From: Burkholderia sp. WSM2230
Lineage (GTDB): Bacteria > Pseudomonadota > Gammaproteobacteria > Burkholderiales > Burkholderiaceae
Direction: 5' to 3'
Assembly (NCBI RefSeq): GCF_000472445.1
Contig: NZ_AXAJ01000006.1
Location: forward strand, 248,157 to 312,156
Length of the DNA stretch: 64,000 nucleotides
The position numbers and the translations under genes were made by a program. The notes below the pieces were generated by a model. That model was given only the letters and a program-made list of their open reading frames with translations. It was not told the origin of the DNA and made no database searches. Position 1 is the first letter of the stretch, and each line of letters begins with the position of its first letter. Shown here in pieces: positions 56,465-64,000 of the stretch.

Positions 56465-56713
56465 ATGAAGACCGCCTTGCGACGCATTCTTTCTGAATCG
56501 GCTCGCCTCGATGTCGCGCCCGAAAGCCTCGCGGACGACGCGGACCTGTACGCCGCCGGCCTTTCGTCGCTCGCGACCGTGCATCTGATGCTCGCCATCG
56601 AAGATGAATTCGACGTCGAGATTCCAGATCGCATGCTCACGCGCCGGCTCTTCTCGAGCATCGATTCGATGGCGGCCGCGGTCACCGAACTGCAACAGGC
56701 CAAAGCAGCATGA
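56465..56713 (+). CDS. Acyl carrier protein-like carrier of the amino-acid ligase operon
   Basis: An 82-residue carrier protein. The phosphopantetheine attachment site is Ser35 in AGLSSLATVHLMLAIEDEF, the counterpart of the DSL motif with Ser replacing Asp. Helix I (ALRRILSESARL) and helix III (IPDRMLTRRLFSSIDSMAAAV) are typical. It is not the fatty-acid ACP: it sits alone upstream of an amino acid:[carrier protein] ligase and overlaps the next gene by ATGA. It most likely carries an aminoacyl thioester. Confidence 0.92.
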   Translation: MKTALRRILSESARLDVAPESLADDADLYAAGLSSLATVHLMLAIEDEFDVEIPDRMLTRRLFSSIDSMAAAVTELQQAKAA

Positions 56714-57966
56714 GCGCCCCGCTACTCGATCCGGCCACAGCGGCGGCATCCACGGCGCTCGCGGCGTTGACGGCGATCGAGCCCGAACCAGGCTGGCGCG
56801 CGGCGGCGCAACGCTGTGCCGCTATTGCCGCGCAATTCGCCGACGCCGTCGACACCGAAGCGCGCTTCCCCACCGAGGCATTCGAAGCGCTCAAGCACGA
56901 GCGCCTGCTCTCTGCGATGGTGCCGACCTCATGCGGCGGCGCTGGGCTGTCTCTCGCGGAGGTCGGCGCGATTTGCGAAACGCTTGCGCAGGGTTGCGCG
57001 TCCACGGCGATGATCTATGCGATGCATCAGATCCAGGTTGCCTGTATCGACGAGCATGGCAGTGCCTCGCCATGGCATCGGCAGTTGCTCGCGCAACTAT
57101 CGGAGCATCAATGGCTCTTCGCGTCGGCAACGTCTGAAGAAACGATTGGCGGCAACATGCGTACGAGCGCCTGCGCGGTCGAACTCGACGGCGAGCGCTT
57201 TCGCATCGAAAAACTCGCGCCGACCATCTCGTATGGTGCGCATGCGGACGCCATTCTGGTCACCGCGCGCCGCACGGCGGAGTCGGCTGCCGCGGACCAG
57301 GTGCTGATCGTCGCGTTACGCGAAGCAACGCTGCTCGAACAACGCGGCGCATGGGATTCGATGGGTATGCGCGGCACTTGCAGCGAGGGCTTCAGACTCG
57401 TGGCCACAGGTCTTGCCGAACAGATCCTGCCCACGCCCTTCGCCGACATCGCCGACCAGACCATGCTGCCCGTCTCGCACACGCTGTGGGCTTCCGTATG
57501 GACAGGCGTGGCCGCCGACGCGGTGAATCGTGCAAAGGCGTTTTTTCGTGCCCAGGCGCGCTCGAAGCCGGGCTCCGTTCCGCCAGCCGGCATGCGCCTC
57601 GCGCAAGCCGTCGGTTTACTGCAGATGATGCAGGCTCGGCTCCAGGTTGCGCTCGAAGCTGCACGCGCCGCGCACGCCGCGCGCCTGAATGAATCGCAGG
57701 CCGATGCGCCGCTCGCGGCCATGCTTGGCTTTGCATCCGACATGAACACGCTCAAGACCAGCATCTCCTCCACCGCTCTCGAAGTCGTTCATGAAGTGCT
57801 GATGATTTGCGGCATGGCCGGCTACAAGAACGGCACACCGTACAGCGTCGGCCGCCATTTGCGCGACCTGTATTCCGCGCCGCTCATGATCAACAACGAC
57901 CGCATCGCGCAGAACACCGCGAGCCTGTTGCTCGCGCAGCGTCCGGCCGCGCCGGGGAAAGCCTGA
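56710..57966 (+). CDS. Acyl-CoA dehydrogenase-like flavoprotein
   Basis: A 418-residue member of the acyl-CoA dehydrogenase superfamily. The N-terminal helical domain has FPTEAFEALKHERLLSAMVP, the middle beta domain LFASATSEETIGGNMRTS and WDSMGMRGTCSEGF, and the C-terminal helical domain ends in HEVLMICGMAGYKNGTPYSVGRHLRDL. Position directly after a carrier protein suggests it acts on a carrier-bound substrate, as the prolyl-carrier dehydrogenases of pyrrole pathways do. The catalytic base is not clear by eye. Stop and next start share a base (TGATG). Confidence 0.88.
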   Translation: MSAPLLDPATAAASTALAALTAIEPEPGWRAAAQRCAAIAAQFADAVDTEARFPTEAFEALKHERLLSAMVPTSCGGAGLSLAEVGAICETLAQGCASTAMIYAMHQIQVACIDEHGSASPWHRQLLAQLSEHQWLFASATSEETIGGNMRTSACAVELDGERFRIEKLAPTISYGAHADAILVTARRTAESAAADQVLIVALREATLLEQRGAWDSMGMRGTCSEGFRLVATGLAEQILPTPFADIADQTMLPVSHTLWASVWTGVAADAVNRAKAFFRAQARSKPGSVPPAGMRLAQAVGLLQMMQARLQVALEAARAAHAARLNESQADAPLAAMLGFASDMNTLKTSISSTALEVVHEVLMICGMAGYKNGTPYSVGRHLRDLYSAPLMINNDRIAQNTASLLLAQRPAAPGKA

Positions 57967-59021
57967 TGAATATGATGACCCACACCGCCGCGCTCGACGC
58001 CGGCCCTACCGATCAGCCGCTTGCGCCGAACTTCCGCGACGAGTTGCTTGCAGCCGGCCTTCTGATCGACACCGGCGAAAACGGCCTCTATGGACGCAGC
58101 CAGATCTTCGAGGACGTCGTGGAGCGGTTGAACGTGGCCATCACGCATCTCGGCGCAGATCAGGACCCCGAAGTATTGCGCTTCCCGCCAGCCATGCGCC
58201 GGACGGACTTCGAAGATAGCGAATATCTGAAGAGCTTTCCCGATCTCGCCGGCACCATTCACTCGTTTTGCGGGAACGAACTGGGGCACCAGCGCCTCTT
58301 GCGGGCGCTCGACGATGCGATGAGCGAGAGCGACGACGAGCGCAACGACGCATGGATGGCGCAGCAGAAACCGACTCGCGTCGTACTCACACCCGCGGCG
58401 TGCTATCCGATCTATCCGGTGATGGCGCGGCGCGGTCCGTTGCCTGCCAACGGATGCACCATCGACGTACTGTCGTACTGCTTTCGCCACGAACCATCGC
58501 TCGACCCCGCGCGCATGCAGATGTTCCGCCAGCGCGAATATGTGCGGCTCGGCAACCCGCAACAGGTGATGGCGTTCCGCCAGATGTGGATCGAACGTGG
58601 CTCGCTGCTCGTTTCCCTGCTGCAATTGCCTGTCGAAGTGGACCTCGCCAACGATCCGTTCTTTGGTCGCGGCGGCAAGATCATCGCAGATAGTCAGCGA
58701 GCGCAGGCGCTCAAGTTCGAGCTGCTGATTCCGGTCGCGAATGCCGGCAGCAAGACTGCATGCCTGTCGTTCAACTATCACATGGATCACTTTGGCGGCA
58801 TCTGGAAGATTGCCTGCGAGGACGGCAGCGTGGCTCACACCGGCTGCGTGGGCTTCGGCATGGAGCGCATCACGCTTGCCCTGTTCCGCCACCACGGCCT
58901 TGACGTGAACGCGTGGCCCGACGAAGTGCGCGCCTTGCTGTGGGGCGCAACGCAAACGCGCGTCGCACAGGGCATCGCGCAGATGCACGCACGCGCAGAG
59001 GCAGCGGGAGACGGCGCATGA
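57966..59021 (+). CDS. Amino acid:[carrier protein] ligase (atypical SerRS-like)
   Basis: A 351-residue class II synthetase core without a tRNA-binding domain, matching the amino acid:[carrier protein] ligases described in Bradyrhizobium, which activate Gly or Ala with ATP and load it onto a carrier protein. Class II motif 2 is seen in CFRHEPSLDPARMQMFRQREY and motif 3 in GFGMERITLALF (Arg301). Probable zinc ligands are Cys146, Glu176 and Cys294, the Cys-Glu-Cys set of archaeal-type SerRS. Its cognate carrier is encoded two genes upstream. The amino acid used is inferred, not shown. Confidence 0.9.
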   Translation: MNMMTHTAALDAGPTDQPLAPNFRDELLAAGLLIDTGENGLYGRSQIFEDVVERLNVAITHLGADQDPEVLRFPPAMRRTDFEDSEYLKSFPDLAGTIHSFCGNELGHQRLLRALDDAMSESDDERNDAWMAQQKPTRVVLTPAACYPIYPVMARRGPLPANGCTIDVLSYCFRHEPSLDPARMQMFRQREYVRLGNPQQVMAFRQMWIERGSLLVSLLQLPVEVDLANDPFFGRGGKIIADSQRAQALKFELLIPVANAGSKTACLSFNYHMDHFGGIWKIACEDGSVAHTGCVGFGMERITLALFRHHGLDVNAWPDEVRALLWGATQTRVAQGIAQMHARAEAAGDGA

Positions 59022-60130
59022 ATCCGTCGCTGACACCGCTGCGAAAGCGTACGTTAGGCACGCTAAACACGTCGAGCACCTCGGACACGTTGCAGTTTCC
59101 GCGGCGCGATGCGTTGCCAACTGCGAGCGGCACCGGTTCATCGCAGATTGCGACACTTCGTACGACACAGGCGCAGCCACGTCGGCATGAATCGCATGCG
59201 CTCCATCAGGGCGAGCGCGTCTGGCAGGAAACCAATTGCTATGTGGATTTGTGGATCGAATTGCTGCACGGCTTCGGCCTCGATCCGCGCGCCGCATTCG
59301 GCTTTACTGTCACGCAGGACTTCGAAGGCGATCAGTTCACGTTCTTCAAGTTTCCGCTGGAGGACCTGGAGCGGCTCTACGGCACGCAGGTCCAGGAACT
59401 CGCGATCTACGATTCGCTGGAAGCACGCGTGCTCGCGCAAACGTTGCGCGGCCACACCGTGCTCGTCGAAGTGGATGGTTTTTATCTACCGAATACGCGC
59501 GCCACCTCGTATCGCCGCGAGCATCCGAAGACCACCGTAGGCATCGACTTTATCGATCCGGACACACGCCGTCTCGGCTATTTTCACAACACCGGCTATC
59601 ACACGCTCGAGGGTGAGGACTACGACGGCGTGTTTCGCAAGCTGCCGCAATTCGCCCAGCAGCCGGACCTGCTGTTCCCCTATGTGGAGTTCGCCAAGCA
59701 GGCGCGGCCCGCACTAGAGGGCATGGCGCTCGCCGAAGCATCGGCGGAATTGTTGTGCGCGCATCTGGGCCGCCGGCCTTTGACCAACCCGATCGCGCAA
59801 TGGCGTGCCGCGTTTCCCGGGCATCTCGACATATTGCTCGAGCGCGGCGAGACGTTCTTCCATCCCTACTCGTTCAATCTGATGCGGCAGCTCGGCGCAA
59901 ACTTCGAATTCCTCTCGAAGTACCTGCTGTGGCTCTGCGAACAAGGCTTCGCGATTCCCGCGACGATTCCCGCCGCCGCACAACGTATCGCATCGGAGTC
60001 GATGGTGATGCAGTTCCGGCTCGTGCGCGCCATCGCACGCGGGCGCCGCGACCTCTGCGACGACTGTTTCGACGCGCTCGAAAGCGCTTATGAAGAGACA
60101 CTCCCGCCGCTTGCCGCGCTCGTGTTATGA
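59018..60130 (+). CDS. DUF1839-family protein
   Basis: A 370-residue soluble protein of DUF1839. After a variable Ser/Thr-rich N-terminus of about 65 residues comes the conserved part: WQETNCYVDLWIELLHGFGLDP, DFEGDQFTFFKFPLEDLERLYG and VLVEVDGFYLPNTRATSYR, with FHNTGYHTLEGEDYDGVF. Several conserved Asp, Glu, Tyr and His residues look enzyme-like. The Cys in QETNCYVDLW followed by a distant His/Asp suggests a papain-like or transferase active site, but this is a guess. Overlaps both neighbours by ATGA. Function unknown. Confidence 0.86.
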   Translation: MNPSLTPLRKRTLGTLNTSSTSDTLQFPRRDALPTASGTGSSQIATLRTTQAQPRRHESHALHQGERVWQETNCYVDLWIELLHGFGLDPRAAFGFTVTQDFEGDQFTFFKFPLEDLERLYGTQVQELAIYDSLEARVLAQTLRGHTVLVEVDGFYLPNTRATSYRREHPKTTVGIDFIDPDTRRLGYFHNTGYHTLEGEDYDGVFRKLPQFAQQPDLLFPYVEFAKQARPALEGMALAEASAELLCAHLGRRPLTNPIAQWRAAFPGHLDILLERGETFFHPYSFNLMRQLGANFEFLSKYLLWLCEQGFAIPATIPAAAQRIASESMVMQFRLVRAIARGRRDLCDDCFDALESAYEETLPPLAALVL

Positions 60131-62661
60131 CGCAGGCGCTCGCCCTTGCATTCGAAGACATCTGGCCGCAACGCCTCGACACCGGATGGGAATGCCTGAG
60201 CACGCCGGCCGGCGCATGCGCGTCGCCGACTGACTTGCCCGCTGGCGGCTGGCTCGCCGCGCAAGTGCCGGGTACCGTCGCGAGCGCGCGTCGCGCCGCG
60301 GGTCTGTTCGACGTCCTGCATCCCACGCCGCTCGCCTTCGACGATCACTGGTATCGCCTGACCTTGCGCGGCACCGGCAAGCGCCGCTTGCGCCTGCATG
60401 GGCTTGCGACCATCGCCGAGGTCTGGATGGACGGCATCCGGCGCCTCGACTCCGACTCTATGTTCGTCGCGCACAGTCTCGATATCGAACTGGACGGCAG
60501 CGCGTCGCTCGTCATCTGTTTTCGCTCCCTGACGCCAGCGTTGGCGGTAAAACGCTCACGCGCGCGCTGGCGGCCGCGACTCGTCACGCCGCCCACGCTG
60601 CGCAACGTGCGTACGACCCTGCTCGGACATATGCCGGGCTGGTGTCCTGCGGTGCACGCCGTTGGGCCGTGGCGGCCCATCGAACTACTAAGCGATGCGC
60701 GTTTTGCGATCGACAGCGTGGACCTCACGAGCAAACTGCAGGGCGACGACGGTATTGTTTCGCTAACGCTACATTTCGTTTATCCACACGATGTCGCGGC
60801 CAGTGGCGCCTCACTCTGCTGTAGCGGCCATGTTTCACGTCTGCAATGGGTCAATGCATATACACTGACCGGCAGTGTCCGCGTGCCGCGCGTGCAACGC
60901 TGGTGGCCCCATACGCATGGGACACCGACTCTATATCCGCTTACGTTGCACCTCGATGACAGCGGCGCATGCACATGGCCACTCGGCTCGATCGGTTTTC
61001 GTCAGATCGAAGTGGAACGCGGCGCCGACGGCATGGACTTCGCGCTGCGTATCAACGGCGTGCCGGTGTTCTGCCGCGGCGCGTGCTGGACAAGCGCCGA
61101 TCTCGTCACGCTCGCGGGCAGCGAAGCGCAACTGCGGCACGCATTCGAACTCGCCCGCGATGCTGGCATGAACATGCTGCGCGTGGGCGGCACCATGGTG
61201 TACGAGTCGGACAGGTTTTATGCGTTAGCCGATGAATATGGCCTGCTCATCTGGCAGGACTTCGCTCTGGCGAATTTCGACTATCCGAGCGACGCGGCCT
61301 TTAAAGCGTCGATCGAGGCCGAAGCCACGCAGTTTCTCGCCCGCACGCGCCGCCACGTCTCGCTGGCGGTGCTGTGCGGCGGCAGCGAGGCCGAGCAGCA
61401 GGCCGCAATGTTCGGGCTGTCACCTTCGATGCGCGCGCAACCAGTGTTCGACGAGTATTTGCCCGCCATCGTCGCGCGTGAACGGCCGGACGTGCCCTAT
61501 GTTCGCAACTCGCCGTCTGTCGGTGTGTGGCCGTTTTCAACTAATGAGGGCATCACTCACTACTATGGTGTAGGCGCCTATCAACGTCCGCTCGACGACG
61601 TGCGCCGCTCCCATGTGCGCTTTGCCGCCGAGTGCGTTGCCTTCGCGAACGTGCCCGACGACTTGACCTTGCGCGAAGCGTTGGGGACGATCCATCCGCA
61701 CGATCCGCGCTGGAAAGCGGCCGTGCCGCGCGATCCCGGCGCAGGCTGGGACTTCGACGACGTACGCGACCACTATCTTCAGACGCTCTATGGTGTCGAG
61801 CCCGCGCGCTTGCGCTATGAAGACCCCGAGCGCTATCTGGAGCTGTCGCGCGCGCTCGTCGCGGAGCTGATGGCCGAAGTGTTCGCCGAATGGCGCAGAG
61901 CCGGATCGGCTTGCGGCGGCGGACTGGTCTGGCAGCTTCAGGATTTGCAGGCCGGGGCGGGCTGGGGGCTAATAGACGCCACAGGAAGGCCTAAAAGCGC
62001 GCTGCACGGCCTCGCACACACGCTCCAACCCATTCAGGCACTCTTCACCGACGAAGGCCTCAACGGCCTTGATATCCACCTGATCAATGAACGTGCCGAC
62101 ACCTTGCAGGCGAAACTGGAGCTCGTCTGTCTGCGCGACGGCTGCGTGACGGTCGCGTCGGCGAGCCGCACAGTGCGGCTCGCACCGCGTTCTGCTCAGC
62201 GCATTTCCGCCGCCGCGTGCCTCGACCGGTTCTTCGATCTGACCTACGCCTACCGTTTCGGCCCGCGCGCGCACGACGTGACGATCGCGACGCTGCGCGA
62301 CGCGGCGAGCGGGCGGATCGTTTCCGAAGCGTTTCATCTGCCGGACCGGCGCATCGGCGCGCCCGGCGATCCCGGTCTGACGGTCGCTGTAGAACGCGCC
62401 GGCGGCGGCTGGCAACTGGTGGTCGAAGCGAAACGTTTTGCGCGCTTCGTTCATATCATTGACCCGCACTATCGCGCCGCGCACGACTGGTTCCACCTCG
62501 CGCCGGACCGCCCCTCTATCGTGCCGCTCGTTCCCTTCACATCACAAAGCGTGAACGTTGCACACGCATCGAAAGCGGCCTTTAAAGCCGATGCAACATA
62601 TGCCGCACCCGCCGGCGAAGTCCGCGCCCTCAATGCGGCGTCCGCCACGTTCTACGGATAA
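60127..62661 (+). CDS. Glycoside hydrolase family 2 protein (beta-mannosidase-like)
   Basis: An 844-residue protein with the GH2 layout: N-terminal jelly-roll domain (WYRLTLRGTGKRRLRLHG, IAEVWMDG), immunoglobulin-like domain, then a TIM barrel (MNMLRVGGTMVYESDRFYAL). The acid/base Glu421 is in LCGGSEAEQQ, where classical beta-mannosidases have GNNE, and the nucleophile Glu502 is in RFAAECVAFANVP. Both are retained, so activity is likely. No signal peptide, so it acts in the cytoplasm unless exported otherwise. Last gene of the overlapping five-gene operon. A glycosyl transfer role on a cytoplasmic sugar-amino acid intermediate is an inference. Confidence 0.88.
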   Translation: MTQALALAFEDIWPQRLDTGWECLSTPAGACASPTDLPAGGWLAAQVPGTVASARRAAGLFDVLHPTPLAFDDHWYRLTLRGTGKRRLRLHGLATIAEVWMDGIRRLDSDSMFVAHSLDIELDGSASLVICFRSLTPALAVKRSRARWRPRLVTPPTLRNVRTTLLGHMPGWCPAVHAVGPWRPIELLSDARFAIDSVDLTSKLQGDDGIVSLTLHFVYPHDVAASGASLCCSGHVSRLQWVNAYTLTGSVRVPRVQRWWPHTHGTPTLYPLTLHLDDSGACTWPLGSIGFRQIEVERGADGMDFALRINGVPVFCRGACWTSADLVTLAGSEAQLRHAFELARDAGMNMLRVGGTMVYESDRFYALADEYGLLIWQDFALANFDYPSDAAFKASIEAEATQFLARTRRHVSLAVLCGGSEAEQQAAMFGLSPSMRAQPVFDEYLPAIVARERPDVPYVRNSPSVGVWPFSTNEGITHYYGVGAYQRPLDDVRRSHVRFAAECVAFANVPDDLTLREALGTIHPHDPRWKAAVPRDPGAGWDFDDVRDHYLQTLYGVEPARLRYEDPERYLELSRALVAELMAEVFAEWRRAGSACGGGLVWQLQDLQAGAGWGLIDATGRPKSALHGLAHTLQPIQALFTDEGLNGLDIHLINERADTLQAKLELVCLRDGCVTVASASRTVRLAPRSAQRISAAACLDRFFDLTYAYRFGPRAHDVTIATLRDAASGRIVSEAFHLPDRRIGAPGDPGLTVAVERAGGGWQLVVEAKRFARFVHIIDPHYRAAHDWFHLAPDRPSIVPLVPFTSQSVNVAHASKAAFKADATYAAPAGEVRALNAASATFYG

Positions 62662-63284
62662 GCCTGTTTTCGGCCGGCCGCGCCTTCGCAACGCGCGCAA
62701 AACCGCGCGCTGCGCGAATGCATCTGTCGGGACAGGCCCACCACTGTCGTTTCTTTTGCGACTCCTGAAAACCGTCAATGACCAAACGTACGGCAACCCA
62801 CGCAGCGGGGTGAACACATCTGAATCAATTCCGGCACATCCCGGACACCGCGTGAAAACGCGCCTTTGCAGAGCGGGACGACCCTGGCGTCGTCCGCGCA
62901 AAACCGTTGCAGTCGTTGCGAAGTCAATAGCATCAAGCACTTGGCTCGTATAAAAAGCCCGCCCCCTGTCCGGACGGAGGGAATGGCCGATGTACAGAAT
63001 TGAAACAAAAAGGCCTCTACAGGGGGCTCAATTGCCCGAGCCGTCGTCGCTGCGTCGCACCAGTCAGGCCTTTGCCCCTGGTTGGCATAGTCCTCGCTAA
63101 TAGGAGCATGCAACATCGCGGCGCCGTGGGGAGCAACCACAACGGCGGCGGCGCATCAGGCCAATACGGGGCCGATTCTTGTTCACCCTCTGCTGTTTGC
63201 AATGCAGCGACTTAATCGAAGGGTGCACGAATCGGATCAAAAACAGGAAGACGCGCGACGCGCGGCTTCACGCGAGGACCGATC
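62662..63284. other. Intergenic region of 623 bp, no gene seen
   Basis: Separates the GH2 gene from the Crp/Fnr gene. Open frames here have neither ribosome sites nor recognisable content. A TATAAA at 62949-62954 lies about 330 bp before the regulator gene. No clear terminator after the GH2 gene and no insertion-sequence ends were found. Confidence 0.4.
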
Positions 63285-64000
63285 ATGTTGACACTTCAAT
63301 CAGATCTGCACGGTAACCATTTGCTCGGCGCATTGCCGTCTCACGAATGGCAAGCGCTAGCTCCCCATCTCGAACTGGTTCATCTGCGCACGGAGCAGTT
63401 GCTCTGCGATTCGGGCCAACGCATCCACCATGTGTACTTCCCGACCACCGCGATCATTTCGATGCTGTCGACAATGGAAGACGGCAGCTCGGTCGAGATC
63501 GCCGCCGTCGGCCGCGAAGGCATGACCGGCGTGCCGGTGCTCACGGGCGGCGAAACCATGCCGAACCGCGTGCAGGTGCAATGTGCCGGCTTCGCCTACC
63601 GGATGAGCGCGCAGGCCCTGAAGCAGCAATTCGCCCGCTCCGATTTCCTGCGCCGTCTGATGCTGCTCTACATGCACGCGCTTCTCACGCAAGTCGCGCA
63701 GACCGCCGCGTGCAATCGCCATCACTCGCTGAACAAGCAACTGTGCCGGTGGCTTCTCATCGAGGTGGACCGTGTCGCGTCGAACGACCTCACGGTGACG
63801 CAGCAGCTGATCGCCGACATGCTCGGGGTGCGCCGCGAGGGCATCACCGAGGCAGCCGGCAAGCTGCACGACGAAGGCCTGATTCACCACAGCCGCGGAC
63901 ACATCAAAGTGCTCGACCGCAAGGGCCTCGAAGCGCGCGCCTGCGAGTGCTACGGCCTCGTGAAACGCGAGTTTGACCGCCTTCTGCCACGTCTGCGCCA
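63285..64000 (+). CDS. Crp/Fnr-family transcriptional regulator (3' end outside the window)
   Basis: 238 residues are visible and the frame is open at the window end. An N-terminal cyclic nucleotide-binding-like beta-barrel (LLCDSGQRIHHVYFPTTAIISML) lacks the Cys cluster of Fnr and the clear cAMP-binding Arg/Ser motif of Crp. The C-terminal winged helix has VTQQLIADMLGVRREGITEAAGKLHDEGLI. Short Crp/Fnr proteins of this type are common in Burkholderiales and their signals are mostly unknown. Relation to the neighbouring operon is not shown. Confidence 0.9.
   Translation, partial: MLTLQSDLHGNHLLGALPSHEWQALAPHLELVHLRTEQLLCDSGQRIHHVYFPTTAIISMLSTMEDGSSVEIAAVGREGMTGVPVLTGGETMPNRVQVQCAGFAYRMSAQALKQQFARSDFLRRLMLLYMHALLTQVAQTAACNRHHSLNKQLCRWLLIEVDRVASNDLTVTQQLIADMLGVRREGITEAAGKLHDEGLIHHSRGHIKVLDRKGLEARACECYGLVKREFDRLLPRLR

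Noticed and set aside
62775-63140. Minus-strand open frame of 121 codons upstream of the Crp/Fnr gene
   Set aside because: No ribosome site, scattered Cys and low order in the sequence; nothing recognisable in it.

Overview
The window reads as a chromosomal segment of a high-GC betaproteobacterium, most likely Burkholderiales and probably Paraburkholderia or a close relative. The grounds are the base composition, the sbp-cysT-cysW-cysA-cysB and ssuDCB-mop arrangements, the aat-bpt-pyrD block and the style of the proteins. The species call is inference from recognised families; no search was run. There is no prophage, integrase, intact insertion sequence or CRISPR array.

Left part (1-16.5 kb): an ECF sigma factor with its zinc-binding membrane anti-sigma factor (cut by the left edge); a LysR regulator divergent from the glyoxylate-to-glycerate genes gcl-hyi-glxR; a Kbp-like BON/LysM protein; an L-asparaginase; the sulfate uptake operon sbp-cysT-cysW-cysA followed by a CysB-family regulator; and lexA behind two perfect LexA boxes.

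Middle part (16.5-42 kb): mostly housekeeping and small unknown genes. These include a universal stress protein, a NodI/NodJ-type ABC exporter, aldo-keto reductase, tRNA-His with dusA, the sulfonate genes ssuD-ssuC-ssuB-mop without ssuA or ssuE, a 3-hydroxyisobutyryl-CoA hydrolase-like protein, SMR transporter, tRNA-fMet, Nudix hydrolase, both N-degron aminoacyl transferases (aat, bpt), pyrD, an amino-acid ABC transporter lacking its ATPase, a Gfo/Idh/MocA oxidoreductase and a GntR regulator. Short tandem repeats of unrelated units (9, 11, 12, 15 and about 24 bp) recur in spacers and inside coding regions.

Right part (42-64 kb): an exopolysaccharide-type cluster with three GT4 and one GT2 glycosyltransferases, a Wzx-like flippase, a Wzy-like polymerase, an exported beta-propeller protein, a methyltransferase, a double alpha/beta hydrolase lacking both usual serine nucleophiles, a GNAT acetyltransferase and a flavin-reductase remnant. 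Divergent from it is a tightly overlapping five-gene operon: carrier protein, acyl-CoA dehydrogenase-like flavoprotein, SerRS-like amino acid:[carrier protein] ligase, DUF1839 protein and a GH2 glycosidase. To my knowledge the product of this set is not described, and it is the best candidate here for an uncharacterised system. My inference is that an amino acid is loaded on the carrier protein, possibly oxidised there, and used in making or decorating a glycan. A Crp/Fnr regulator is cut by the right edge.
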